Shown piece by piece: positions 1 through 8,484 of a DNA stretch of 64,000 nt (position 1 is the first letter of the stretch; each line of letters starts with the position of its first letter). Under the pieces are notes generated by a model. It ran no database searches. It was not told where the DNA came from and saw only the letters and a list, made by a program, of their open reading frames with translations. The translations under genes and the position numbers were made by a program. Source of the DNA: CAWBCR01 sp963787375 (GTDB lineage Bacteria > Chloroflexota > Anaerolineae > Aggregatilineales > UBA3940); NCBI GenBank assembly GCA_963787375.1, contig CAWBCR010000013.1:248001-312000 (forward strand). The letters run 5' to 3'.

Positions 1-2
1 CT

Positions 3-935
3 GAGAAGCTGACCGTGCGGCCCCTGATCAATCTCCCCGGCGACTTCAACGACATCTACCTGACCAACACACTGGTGGCTACGATCATTGCCGACCTGAT
101 CGTGCTGATCGTCGCGTTCTTTGCCACGCGCAATTTGCAGATGATCCCCCGTGGCCTGCAGAACGTCGTCGAGATGATCATCGACCTGCTGAACGGCTTC
201 ACCGAGCAGGTTGCTGGCAAGAACGCGCGCCGCATCTTCCCATGGATGGCGACTATCTTCATCTTCCTGCTGGTGGCCAACTGGATGGAGTTGATCCCCG
301 GCGTGGACAGCATCGGGCTGATGCACCATCCTGAGAATGGCGTGACCGGCCATCGCGTGGCCGAGCTCGGCACGACGGGCATCTACTACCTGGATGTCAG
401 CGCCAACTCGGCAGAGAAGGGTGGCATCGCCCCGACAGGGGGTGAGGCCACGTCTGGTGAGGCCACGCATGAAGCCGCCTGCGGCGTGGGCGACATCTGC
501 GTCGTGACGCCTTTTGTGCGCGCCGCCGCTACCGACCTCAACCTGACGCTGGCGCTGGCGATTATCGCCGTCATCGCGGTGCAGGTCTTTGGCGTGGAGG
601 CGCTGGGCGTCGGCTACTTCGCCAAGTTCCTCAACACGCCCGCGCTCGAACATGGCGGAATGGGCTACATGGACTTTGTGGTCGGGCTGCTGGAGATCAT
701 CTCGGAGCTGGCCAAGATCATCTCACTGGCCTTCCGACTTTTCGGCAATATCTTCGCGGGGCAGGTGCTGTTGTTCGTGCTGGCGTTCCTGATCCCGTAC
801 CTGCTGCCGATCCCGTTCTTTGCGCTGGAAATATTCGTCGGCGCGATGCAGGCGTTCGTGTTCGCCATGCTGATGCTCGTCTTTGCCAGCATGGCCATGA
901 TCCCGCATCATGCTGAAGAAGAGGGCGCTCACTAG
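3..935 (+). CDS. atpB: F-type ATP synthase subunit a (partial at 5' end)
   Basis: This is the proton-channel subunit of the membrane F0 sector. The frame is open to the window edge, so the true start probably lies upstream; a GTG at 15 is the first visible candidate. Several hydrophobic segments are visible. The C-terminal half has the family signature SLAFRLFGNIFAG, which includes the essential arginine that faces the c-ring carboxylate. A periplasmic loop around residues 100-165 (counted from the GTG) is longer than usual and rich in Gly, Glu and Thr. The gene leads an atpB-atpE-atpF set. No alpha, beta, gamma or epsilon gene follows in the window. Confidence 0.95.
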   Translation, partial: EKLTVRPLINLPGDFNDIYLTNTLVATIIADLIVLIVAFFATRNLQMIPRGLQNVVEMIIDLLNGFTEQVAGKNARRIFPWMATIFIFLLVANWMELIPGVDSIGLMHHPENGVTGHRVAELGTTGIYYLDVSANSAEKGGIAPTGGEATSGEATHEAACGVGDICVVTPFVRAAATDLNLTLALAIIAVIAVQVFGVEALGVGYFAKFLNTPALEHGGMGYMDFVVGLLEIISELAKIISLAFRLFGNIFAGQVLLFVLAFLIPYLLPIPFFALEIFVGAMQAFVFAMLMLVFASMAMIPHHAEEEGAH

Positions 936-1035
936 CCAGCGCCCGCCGTTGACCGTTTGGGCGGGCATGTGGCGTGCCACAGCCCTGCCATAGCGAGTAT
1001 TGACATATCAAACAGATGCAGGGAGGAGTACCTCA

Positions 1036-1272
1036 ATGACAGGTGATATCATAGGAGCTGCCAAGCTGATCGGCGCCGGTCTGGCGATGATTGGCGCGCT
1101 GGGCCCCGGCATTGGCATTGGCTTGCTTGCGTCGGGAGCTGTCCAGGCGATGGGCCGCAATCCTGAAGCAACCCCGATCATCCAGACCAACATGATCCTC
1201 GGTATCGTGTTCGCCGAAGCGGTCGCGATTTACGCGCTGGTTGTCGCGCTGATCATCCTGTTTGTTGGCTGA
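1036..1272 (+). CDS. atpE: ATP synthase subunit c
   Basis: This is the 78-residue c-ring proteolipid. It has two hydrophobic helices joined by a polar loop with R41-N42-P43-E44. The second helix carries the ion-binding carboxylate E61 in FAEAVAIY. The residue after E61 is Ala, not Ser or Thr, and no Gln is seen at the sodium-site position of helix 1, which favours proton coupling. The ATG at 1036 was chosen because a strong GGGAGGAG ribosome site precedes it; an in-frame extension back to 1000 is not needed. It lies between subunits a and b, as in standard F0 operons. Confidence 0.95.
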   Translation: MTGDIIGAAKLIGAGLAMIGALGPGIGIGLLASGAVQAMGRNPEATPIIQTNMILGIVFAEAVAIYALVVALIILFVG

Positions 1273-1316
1273 TGGAACCCGCCGGTGAATGATCAGACTA
1301 ACCAGGGAGGTACGAC

Positions 1317-2027
1317 TTGGACAAACTAGCGCCACTTGGAATCAATCTCGGCTACCTGTTGAGCCAGGCGGTCAACTTCTTTATCCTGTTCTTCCTGCTG
1401 CGCGCTGTGCTGTACAAGCCGCTGCTGAAGATGATGGACGACCGGCGCGACCGCATCGCTGAGGGCGTCAACAACGCCCGCCGAGCTGAAGAAGCCCTGG
1501 CCAGCGCCGAAGCCGACAAGCAGGCCGTCCTCGATGAGGCACGCGCCGAAGCGCAGCGCGTGATCGCTGAAGCGCGTCAGCGTGCCGAAGAGACTGCCAG
1601 CCAGATCAAGTCCGAAGCGCGCGACGAAGCTACCCGTATTGTCAACCAGGCGCGCGACGACGCTGGTAAAGAGCAGGAAATGCTGCTCAGCGACATGCGC
1701 GAGCAGATCGTCTCGCTGAGTATGGCGGCAGCGCACCACCTGATCGGCAAGAGCCTCGATGTTAAGCGTCAGAAGGAAGTTGTGAAGGACTTCTTTTCCG
1801 CGGTTCCGGCTGAGGCTAAAGCGCTGTCAGGTAACATTGAAGTGATCACCGCCGTTCCCCTGACCGACGCCGAGAAGAAGAAGTTCACGACAGAACTGAA
1901 AAGCGAGGCCATCAGCTTCGTGGTCGATTCGTCCATTCTGGGCGGCGTTATCGTGCGGGCGGGTGGCCGTCAGGTCGATGTCAGCTTCGCGAACCAGCTC
2001 CAGCAGATGCGCGTGTCGATGTCTTAA
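1317..2027 (+). CDS. atpF: ATP synthase subunit b with delta-like C-terminal domain
   Basis: This is the peripheral-stalk subunit. It starts at TTG with GGGAGG just upstream. Residues about 8-30 form one membrane helix and residues 35-165 form the charged Ala/Glu/Arg coiled coil of subunit b. The protein then continues to 236 residues, well beyond the usual 160-180. The last 65 residues, with the segments ITAVPLTDAEKKKF and GGVIVRAGGRQVDVSF, look like the C-terminal part of the delta/OSCP subunit. I read it as a b-delta tail fusion. No separate atpH follows; the next gene is a Mur ligase. The b assignment is firm and the delta similarity rests on sequence reading. Confidence 0.9.
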   Translation: MDKLAPLGINLGYLLSQAVNFFILFFLLRAVLYKPLLKMMDDRRDRIAEGVNNARRAEEALASAEADKQAVLDEARAEAQRVIAEARQRAEETASQIKSEARDEATRIVNQARDDAGKEQEMLLSDMREQIVSLSMAAAHHLIGKSLDVKRQKEVVKDFFSAVPAEAKALSGNIEVITAVPLTDAEKKKFTTELKSEAISFVVDSSILGGVIVRAGGRQVDVSFANQLQQMRVSMS

Positions 2028-2103
2028 GCCGGCTGCGGCTTGATCATCTCGATGCCAGGCTCGCCGGGCGGACTTACTCCCGGCAGCTTCGCATTTTACC
2101 CCT

Positions 2104-2127
2104 GGCCCCGCGCCGGGGTTTCTTTTT
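2104..2127 (+). terminator. Intrinsic terminator after atpF
   Basis: A CCCCG/CGGGG stem with a 3-nt loop (2106-2118) is followed by TTTCTTTTT. It ends the atpBEF unit before the divergent-looking leader of the Mur ligase gene. Confidence 0.6.
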
Positions 2128-2271
2128 GGAGTGGTTGGCCAACCGCCGCCATTGTCAGGCGGCCGCATGTCGGTGTTCGCATCCCGCTGCATGCGCTATA
2201 CTATTCGCCGTCTGCCCATGAGCACGTGCAATTGTCTCTTGCCAACAGCTAATCGCTGACTGCTAACCGCT

Positions 2272-3828
2272 ATGATCGCTCTATCAGACCTGCTTTCCGC
2301 CGTCCCGAATATCCTGGCCGTCTCCGGCAGCGTGGCCGCGGTGACCATCACCGCCCCGATTGTCGAGGACTCGCGTGCCGTGCAGCCCGGTGGCGTGTTT
2401 GTCGCCAGGGCAGGCGGCTCGTTCGATGGCCACGCCTACATCGAAGCCGCCGTTGCGCGTGGAGCTGCCGCCGTCGTCGGCGAGCGCTCGCCGCAGGAGG
2501 TCGACTGCCCCGTGCCTTACGCGCAGGCCACCGACTCGGGCCTTGCGCTGGCCTACCTCGCCGCCGCCTATCACGTTTTTCCGTCACGTCACCTGGTGAT
2601 GATCGGCGTGACCGGCACCGACGGCAAGACGACGACCACCAACCTGATCTACAGCATCCTGACCGCCGCCGGACTGAAGGCCGGCATGATCAGCACCATC
2701 AACGCCCAGCTTGGCGACCGCTCACTCGACACCGGTCTGCACGTCACCACGCCCACCGCCCCGGAGGTGCAGGCCTACCTGGCGGACATGGTCGCCGCCG
2801 GGCTGACGCACTGCGTGCTGGAGGCCACCTCGCACGGGCTGGCGCAGCACCGCGTCGCCGCCTGCGATTTCGACGTGGCGGTGGTGACCAACATCCAGCA
2901 CGAGCATCTTGATTTTCACGGCACGTGGGAGAACTATCGTGACGCCAAGGCGATGCTGTTCCGCAGCCTGATGGGCGGCGCGCACAAGCCGGGCGTGCCC
3001 AAAGTCGCGGTGATCAACCGGGACGACGTGCGCAGCGCGGATTACCTGCTCGCTATCCCCGCCGAACGGATTGTCACCTACTCAGTCGATCCGGCCTCCG
3101 GCGCGTCGCTCACCGCCGGCAATATCGATTATGCGCCCGACTCGACGCGCTACGCGGTGCGTTTCGCTGGCGGCGGGACTCTGGCGGTCAAATCGGCGCT
3201 GGTCGGCGCGTTCAACATCAGCAACGTACTGGCCGCGATGGCCGCCGCGTATGGAATGGGTCTGCCGCTCGATGCCATCGGGCGCGGCGTCGAGGCGGTC
3301 CGCGCAGTGCCGGGCCGCATGGAGCGCATTGACGGGGGGCAGGATTTCCTGGCCGTGGTCGACTTTGCGCACACGCCAAACGCGCTCAAAGTGGCGCTGG
3401 AGGCCGCGCGGATCATGATCTCATCTGAAGGCCGCGTGATCGTCGTGTTTGGCAGCGCGGGCCTGCGCGACCCGGAGAAGCGGTTGATGATGGGCCGCAT
3501 CGCCGCCGAGCACGCCGACCTGACAGTCATCACCGCCGAAGACCCGCGCACCGAGCCGCTCGACGAGATCATCGCGGCCAGCGCGCGCGCTGCCGCTGAG
3601 GCGGGCGGTATAGAAGGCAAAACGTTCTGGCGCGTGCCCGATCGCGGCGAGGCAATTGCCTTCGCCTGCTCGCTGGCCCGCCCCGGCGACATTGTGCTGG
3701 CTTGCGGCAAGGGCCACGAGCAGTCGATGTGCTTTGGCACCATCGAGTACCCCTGGGACGACCGCGACGCGATGCGCGCTGCGCTGAAGGGGATGCCGCT
3801 CAGAACGCTGCCCACCGCCTCGCACTGA
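2272..3828 (+). CDS. murE: MurE-type UDP-N-acetylmuramyl-tripeptide synthetase
   Basis: This is a cytoplasmic Mur ligase that adds the third amino acid to UDP-MurNAc-Ala-Glu in peptidoglycan synthesis. At 518 residues it has the normal MurE length. The N-terminal UDP-binding domain is followed by the ATP loop GTDGKTTTT near residue 115, the EATSHG segment near 186, NIQHEHLDFHGT near 208, and the C-terminal ligase domain with DFAHTPNAL and a GKGHEQ motif. The third-residue specificity loop reads EDPRTE near 423; this keeps the DPR of the diaminopimelate-type DNPR motif, but the Asn is absent, so substrate is uncertain. It stands alone between two hairpins, not in a dcw cluster. Confidence 0.88.
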   Translation: MIALSDLLSAVPNILAVSGSVAAVTITAPIVEDSRAVQPGGVFVARAGGSFDGHAYIEAAVARGAAAVVGERSPQEVDCPVPYAQATDSGLALAYLAAAYHVFPSRHLVMIGVTGTDGKTTTTNLIYSILTAAGLKAGMISTINAQLGDRSLDTGLHVTTPTAPEVQAYLADMVAAGLTHCVLEATSHGLAQHRVAACDFDVAVVTNIQHEHLDFHGTWENYRDAKAMLFRSLMGGAHKPGVPKVAVINRDDVRSADYLLAIPAERIVTYSVDPASGASLTAGNIDYAPDSTRYAVRFAGGGTLAVKSALVGAFNISNVLAAMAAAYGMGLPLDAIGRGVEAVRAVPGRMERIDGGQDFLAVVDFAHTPNALKVALEAARIMISSEGRVIVVFGSAGLRDPEKRLMMGRIAAEHADLTVITAEDPRTEPLDEIIAASARAAAEAGGIEGKTFWRVPDRGEAIAFACSLARPGDIVLACGKGHEQSMCFGTIEYPWDDRDAMRAALKGMPLRTLPTASH

Positions 3829-3844
3829 ACCTCACCCAGAAACG

Positions 3845-3874
3845 CAGAGGACGCAGCACGTGCTGCGTCCTCTG
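3845..3874. terminator. Perfect 30-bp palindrome, bidirectional terminator
   Basis: The 30 bases form a perfect inverted repeat centred on ACGT between convergent genes. It can fold on either transcript, which suits a shared terminator, although the T tails are weak. Confidence 0.6.
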
Positions 3875-3901
3875 TGATAAGTCAGGGTGCGTGCCGGTCG
3901 A

Positions 3902-4441
3902 TCACCGGGTGCACAGGGCGTCGATATCCAGCCCGCCCGGCGAGATCACATACCATACCTTGTCGGTTTCATCGTACTGCAACTGCACCTCGTACTTGCA
4001 ATGCCGCGTCTCGGTATCACCATCCAGGAACGTCACCCGGATGTCGTAGTCAACCAGCGACGAGGCTGAGTTCCCGCTGGTCGACCACTTGGTTCGGTCC
4101 TCCAGCAGCGAGACATCCTTAAACAGCCCGCCCGTGTTCTGCGCGGTGTGTTTGGGGTTCTCGTAACGCTGAAGCATCGTGAGCCTTGCATCGATGGCGG
4201 CTACCTGATAGGCGATCTGGTCTCGCAGGTAGCCATCCCAGGTGCCTTCGGGCGTGTCTTTGGCCGCGCTCACCACCTGACTGCCCACCTCGATGGTGGG
4301 GCGTGGCGTCGGCAGGGGGTTACCCTGCTCCCCACCTTTGATGATGCTGCACGCGCTGGTTGCCAGCGCGACGACCGCCACGCACACGGCTGCTTGCAGC
4401 GGGTGACGCAGCAGGCGGTTCCACATTCTGTCTCGTGCCAT
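3902..4441 (-). CDS. Predicted lipoprotein, unknown function
   Basis: The 179-residue product begins with Arg/His-containing n-region, a hydrophobic core and a lipobox ending ATSAC with the acceptor Cys at 31. A short Pro/Thr linker (LPTPRPT) follows. The rest is a soluble domain with a region of alternating hydrophobic residues and two or three cysteines (ETRHCKYEVQLQYDETDKVWYV). I recognise no family. It is predicted to be membrane-anchored on the outer face. It is transcribed toward the murE gene and ends at the shared palindrome. Confidence 0.75.
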   Translation of the reverse strand: MARDRMWNRLLRHPLQAAVCVAVVALATSACSIIKGGEQGNPLPTPRPTIEVGSQVVSAAKDTPEGTWDGYLRDQIAYQVAAIDARLTMLQRYENPKHTAQNTGGLFKDVSLLEDRTKWSTSGNSASSLVDYDIRVTFLDGDTETRHCKYEVQLQYDETDKVWYVISPGGLDIDALCTR

Positions 4442-4579
4442 TTCTCATCCCTCCTCATGATTATGATATGGCGCACACAGATAGCCGGCAACGCATGCCG
4501 GCCCGGCAACGCTGATGACTATCTTATCATAAAAAGCGTACACCGTAAGTGTAAACCCCACTCAAGTCCTAGGTGCGCC

Positions 4580-4614
4580 CAAAACACAAACGCGCCAGGC
4601 AAGCGCCCGGCGCG
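4580..4614 (-). terminator. Intrinsic terminator of the small membrane protein gene
   Basis: On the minus strand the CGCGCC...GGCGCG stem (4591-4614) is followed by TTTGTGTTTTG. It lies just after the stop of the 38-residue protein. Confidence 0.6.
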
Positions 4615-4648
4615 ATCCGGCGTGTGAAGATCTCTCAGCGCAAACGGC

Positions 4649-4765
4649 CTAATGGATGAAAACGGTGGCCACTGCGATGACGACGAACACCATCAGGATG
4701 AGCAGGGCAGCGCCTGCGATCAACCCGCTCTCGTCGACATGGTCGTTAATCCGTCGGTCTGCCAT
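4649..4765 (-). CDS. Small single-pass membrane protein (38 aa)
   Basis: The product is 38 residues: a charged N-terminus (MADRRINDHVDES) followed by one long hydrophobic helix (GLIAGAALLILMVFVVIAVA). The ATG at 4765 was chosen because AGGAGGGCGC sits directly upstream; a longer reading back to 4855 has no ribosome site. A terminator follows. No family is recognised. Small one-helix proteins of this form often modulate larger membrane complexes, but nothing here identifies a partner. Confidence 0.65.
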   Translation of the reverse strand: MADRRINDHVDESGLIAGAALLILMVFVVIAVATVFIH

Positions 4766-5099
4766 TGCGCCCTCCTGTCCCACTATACCGTCCATCGATC
4801 CCTCCAGAGTGCCCACATCCCACACCAATACGATCCACACCGATGTTCTATGCATTTACTATAACGTTCGAACTGTGTGTTGGGTTCCACCAGTTTGGTC
4901 GATATACGGCTCAGGCCAGTACCCAAATCCTACTCGCGCTGCCAAAATAACCCCGCTGATTGTAGCGGGAGTGCCGCTGCGCTCCTCGATGACCCGCCGC
5001 CGCCTGCCTTGCACCCGCCTTACCGAATCCTCTCGGCGCTCGGATCGACCCGCCGCGTGTCTTGCTGGTCATTGAGGGGCACGGTAAAATCGCCCTACC
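4766..5099. other. Divergent intergenic region
   Basis: This 334-bp gap separates the small membrane protein gene (minus) from the glycosyltransferase gene (plus). Apart from the promoter at 5062-5090 no gene, RNA or repeat is evident. Confidence 0.5.
5062..5090 (+). promoter_or_regulatory. Sigma-70-like promoter, possibly giving a leaderless transcript
   Basis: A TTGCTG -35 box and a TAAAAT -10 box are separated by 17 bp. The -10 box ends only 9 bases before the glycosyltransferase ATG and no ribosome site lies between, so the transcript may be leaderless. Confidence 0.45.
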
Positions 5100-6026
5100 A
5101 TGACAGACCTCGGCATCGTGATCGTCAATTGGAACACCCGAGACCTGCTCGAGCGCTGCCTTGAAACCGTCTACGACGGCGCAGGTGATCTATCGATTGT
5201 TGTTGTCGTCGTCGACAACGGCTCGTCCGATGGCAGCGCCGAGATGGTCGCAGGGTCTTTCCCACAGGCCACGCTGATCGCCGGACATGGCAACGTCGGT
5301 TACCCGGCGGGCAACAACCTGGGCCTGCGTGCGCTCGGTTACGCCGATCGGCCCGGCGACAGCGCGCCCGATTCGCCGCGCTATGCGCTGCTGCTCAACC
5401 CTGATACTGAAGTGCCCCCCGGCGCACTGGCCGCGATGATGGCCTTCATGGACTCGCACCCGGAAGTTGGCGCGGCGGGGCCGAAGATCGTGCTGCCTGA
5501 TGGCTCGCTCGACCTGGCCTGCCGCCGCAGCCTGCCCACCGTCGAAGTGTCGCTGTGGCGGCTGACCCGCCTGTCGAAGCTCTTCCCGCGCAGCCGGCTG
5601 TTCGGCAAATACAACCTGACATATCTCGACGAGAACGAGACCACCGAGGTCGGCTCGCTGGTGGGCGCATTCATGATGGTCCGCTGTGAGGCCGTTCAGC
5701 AGGTGGGCCTGCTCGACGAGACGTTCTTCATGTACGGCGAAGACCTCGACTGGTGCAAACGCATCGGCGAGGCCGGCTGGAAGGTCATCTACTATCCCGA
5801 GGTGCAGATTCGGCACGTCAAGCGCGCGGCCAGCCGGCGCAGCCCCCGCGCGCAGTTTGAGTTTGTCCGGGCGTTCCTGATCTTCTATCGCAAGCACTAC
5901 CGGGCGACAACGCCCTGGATGATCCACGTGGCGGTGCTGCTGGGCATCGGCGTGTGGGGCGGGCCGAAATTGTGGCCTGAGATTGTCTCGCCCGCGCCGG
6001 CCCCCCGCGCAGCGGCCCGCACGTGA
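5100..6026 (+). CDS. Glycosyltransferase family 2 protein
   Basis: This is a 308-residue GT-A sugar transferase of the rhamnosyltransferase type, acting on the cytoplasmic face. It starts with a typical strand plus NWNTRDLLERCL, then VVDNGSSDGSAE (nucleotide binding), LLNPDTEVPP near residue 100 (DxD-like metal site) and the C-terminal EDLDWCKRIGEAGWKV signature. A hydrophobic stretch near residues 270-290 may attach it to the membrane. It lies 16 bp before a polyprenyl-phosphate sugar transferase gene, so the two probably act together in exopolysaccharide or surface glycan assembly. Donor and acceptor cannot be told from sequence. Confidence 0.9.
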   Translation: MTDLGIVIVNWNTRDLLERCLETVYDGAGDLSIVVVVVDNGSSDGSAEMVAGSFPQATLIAGHGNVGYPAGNNLGLRALGYADRPGDSAPDSPRYALLLNPDTEVPPGALAAMMAFMDSHPEVGAAGPKIVLPDGSLDLACRRSLPTVEVSLWRLTRLSKLFPRSRLFGKYNLTYLDENETTEVGSLVGAFMMVRCEAVQQVGLLDETFFMYGEDLDWCKRIGEAGWKVIYYPEVQIRHVKRAASRRSPRAQFEFVRAFLIFYRKHYRATTPWMIHVAVLLGIGVWGGPKLWPEIVSPAPAPRAAART

Positions 6027-6042
6027 TCAGCAGGAGGAGCCG

Positions 6043-7470
6043 GTGAACCGCCAGAGAACCCGCACGCTGTTCATCCTGTCGCGCATTGCACTGGACATGC
6101 TGCTGACCATTGCGGCCTTTGTGCTGGCCTACCGCCTGCGGCTGCTCATCCCGCTGCCTGCCAGCCTGGTCGAAGCGCCCCGCTTCCTGACCTACGTACC
6201 GATGATGGTGGTGCAACTGATATCGGTGTTCATGGTCTTCTACTTCAACAAGCTCTATCACGTGGCACGTGCCGCCTCTCGCATCGACGAGCTGTCCGCG
6301 ATCATTGGCGCGGTCAGCATCGGCACCATGCTTGCCGTTGCCATCTCGACCCTCACGTTCAAGAATACCATCTTCCAGCTCGACTTCCCGCGCGCGATGA
6401 TCCTGTATGCGTGGCTGCTCAACGTGGTGCTGATCGTGCTCGGGCGCGAGCTGCACAGGCGTGTGTGGCATCGCCTGCGCATGCGCGGCGTAGGACGAGA
6501 CCGCGTGCTGGTCATCGGCTCCGGCGAGACCGCTCAGGCGATTATCCAGAAGATCCAGTGGTCGCCATATCTCGGCTACGACCTGGTGGGTGTGGTCAAC
6601 GGCACCGATGACATGACGGAGGTCGCCGGCGCGCCGATCCTGGGGACCATCGACGACCTGCCCACCATCATTGACAAGCACGAGGTGCAGGAAGCGATCA
6701 TCGCGCTGCCGGAGGGCGCGACACGCCACGACGTGGTTCGCGTGGTCAGCCTGTGCGAGCGCGGCAGCATCGCCATCAAGATCTTTCCGGACGTGTTCGA
6801 GTTCATCACAACCGGCGTCACCATCGACGATCTGGGTGGTATGCCGCTGCTCAACGTGCGTGACATTCAACTGCGCGGCTGGCGGCTCAGCCTGAAGCGG
6901 GCGATGGACGTGGTCGGGGCGATGATCGGCCTGGTGTTCCTGTCACCATTTATGATGCTGATGGGGCTGCTGATCAAGCTGGAGTCGCCGGGCCCGGTGT
7001 TCTACTGCCAGGAGCGCATGGGGCTGGATGGGCGTCCGTTCGCGATGGTCAAGTTTCGCTCGATGCACCAGGACGCCGAGAAAGACGGCCCCGGCTGGAC
7101 CACTGCCGACGACCCGCGCCGCACGCGCCTGGGCACGTGGCTGCGCTCCAAGGATATCGACGAGGTGCCGCAGCTGATCAACGTGCTGCTGGGCGACATG
7201 TCGCTTGTCGGGCCGCGTCCGGAGCGCCCGGTGTACGTCGAGCGTTTCCGCCAGGCGATCCCGCGCTACATGGAGCGCCATCGCGAGCGCGCCGGGATGA
7301 CCGGTTGGGCACAGGTCAACGGCCTGCGCGGCGATACGTCTATTGCAGAGCGCACCAAGTACGATCTCTGGTACGTCGAGAACTGGTCGCTGTGGCTCGA
7401 CATCAAGATCATCGCCCGTACGATCCTGCAAGGGATCGTACGCACAAGCACCGATCGCAACGCGTATTAG
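6043..7470 (+). CDS. Polyprenyl glycosylphosphotransferase (WcaJ/CpsE type)
   Basis: This enzyme transfers a sugar-1-phosphate from a nucleotide sugar to undecaprenyl phosphate, the first membrane step of exopolysaccharide repeat assembly. The 475-residue reading starts at GTG, placed by the CAGGAGGAG ribosome site. About four N-terminal membrane helices (to residue 140) lead into a CoA-binding-like Rossmann domain (VLVIGSGETAQAII). The C-terminal bacterial sugar transferase domain has KRAMDVVGA, the MVKFRSM motif, LVGPRPERP and GMTGWAQVNGLRGDT. The GT2 gene immediately upstream is the likely partner, and a strong hairpin follows the stop. Confidence 0.92.
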   Translation: MNRQRTRTLFILSRIALDMLLTIAAFVLAYRLRLLIPLPASLVEAPRFLTYVPMMVVQLISVFMVFYFNKLYHVARAASRIDELSAIIGAVSIGTMLAVAISTLTFKNTIFQLDFPRAMILYAWLLNVVLIVLGRELHRRVWHRLRMRGVGRDRVLVIGSGETAQAIIQKIQWSPYLGYDLVGVVNGTDDMTEVAGAPILGTIDDLPTIIDKHEVQEAIIALPEGATRHDVVRVVSLCERGSIAIKIFPDVFEFITTGVTIDDLGGMPLLNVRDIQLRGWRLSLKRAMDVVGAMIGLVFLSPFMMLMGLLIKLESPGPVFYCQERMGLDGRPFAMVKFRSMHQDAEKDGPGWTTADDPRRTRLGTWLRSKDIDEVPQLINVLLGDMSLVGPRPERPVYVERFRQAIPRYMERHRERAGMTGWAQVNGLRGDTSIAERTKYDLWYVENWSLWLDIKIIARTILQGIVRTSTDRNAY

Positions 7471-7494
7471 CCGACAGGAAATGCACGCACAAAA

Positions 7495-7523
7495 CAGGGG
7501 AAAGGCACCGTGCCTTTCCCCTG
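7495..7523. terminator. Strong hairpin between convergent genes
   Basis: A 14-bp perfect stem starting CAGGGGAAAGG is closed by a 1-nt centre, between two convergent genes. It belongs to a recurrent CAGGGG hairpin group in this window. Confidence 0.6.
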
Positions 7524-7554
7524 CGTGGTTTACGCTGGAGCCTTCAGCCAAGCG

Positions 7555-8484
7555 TTATTCGCTGCTGTCCACCGTCCGGTGCAGCACGCGCTGCATCAGG
7601 AAATGCCAGAAGCGCTTGAACGGTCGCCGGGTGAACTGCGTCCCGAAGTTGCGTGCGGCATCCTGGATGCTGACACCCGCCCCAAAGTGCTCGCGAAGGT
7701 AATACTGGTGCTCGATGATCCACAGGTACAGGTCGCCCCCGGTGCGGCCCGGAAACTCGCGGAGAATGCCCGTCTCCTGGATAGTCTGTACCACCGGCAG
7801 GTACACCTGATCGTACCACTGAGCGGCTGCCTCGACGTAGCTGAACTCGCGCTTCCACTCGGTCGACTGAAGGTAGCGGTGAACCTCGATGTGCTCCATC
7901 AGCAGGTGGTAGCCGCCTGGAATCGTCAGCTCGATCTTCGCGTCAGGCCGCGTCTCGTCCAGCCGGGTCGCGTCCATGAAGTCTGACTTCTCGCCGATAA
8001 CCTCCAGGTCTTTCACGTCGATGTCCGCCGTCAGCGGCACGCGCACCCGGCACTCGCGCACCTCGGCGTCGATGAACTCGTTGCCCATCTCACGCGCCAC
8101 GCTCACCCGGTGGTTGCCGTCGACCACGAAGTACACGTCGCCAACCTGGTACAGTGTTACCGGGGGCAGCTCGACATTGTCGTACCACGCCTGCCCGACG
8201 CTCTGCCAGCGGTTGGCGGTGTGGCTCTGCGTGGGCAGGAACGCCCGGTCGAAGTCACGATAGCGGTCGACGCTGCCCACGATCTGGGCAACCGGCACCG
8301 TCTTCAAGCCGCGATACACCGGCAGGCCGGCCCGCGCCTTCTCGCGGACCTCGTCGTAGGCCAGCAGGCGGTCTGGTTGGCCCTGCAGCGTCTTGATGGC
8401 CTTGCGCAAGAAAGCCTTGCTTCGGGCCCACGTATAGGCGTCGATAGCGGCCTGCTGCGGCCCACTGTCTCTACTCATTCGCAT
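7555..8484 (-). CDS. ParB-like/DUF4032-type protein
   Basis: The product is about 309 residues. Its middle contains YFVVDGNHRVSVAREMG near residue 120, the nucleotide-binding signature of ParB/sulfiredoxin-like domains. The C-terminal part (GGYHLLMEHIEVHRYLQ and the following helical region) resembles the DUF4032 family from memory. The gene overlaps the end of the upstream metallophosphoesterase gene by 14 bp, or by a few bases if the second ATG at 8478 is used, so the two are co-translated. The biochemical role is unknown. No DNA-partition partner is nearby, so I do not call it a ParB. Confidence 0.7.
   Translation of the reverse strand: MRMSRDSGPQQAAIDAYTWARSKAFLRKAIKTLQGQPDRLLAYDEVREKARAGLPVYRGLKTVPVAQIVGSVDRYRDFDRAFLPTQSHTANRWQSVGQAWYDNVELPPVTLYQVGDVYFVVDGNHRVSVAREMGNEFIDAEVRECRVRVPLTADIDVKDLEVIGEKSDFMDATRLDETRPDAKIELTIPGGYHLLMEHIEVHRYLQSTEWKREFSYVEAAAQWYDQVYLPVVQTIQETGILREFPGRTGGDLYLWIIEHQYYLREHFGAGVSIQDAARNFGTQFTRRPFKRFWHFLMQRVLHRTVDSSE

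Noticed and set aside
5818..6870. 350-residue frame opposite the polyprenyl glycosylphosphotransferase gene
   Set aside because: It is antisense to conserved motifs and rich in His/Asp/Gln, as expected from reverse reading of GC-rich codons.
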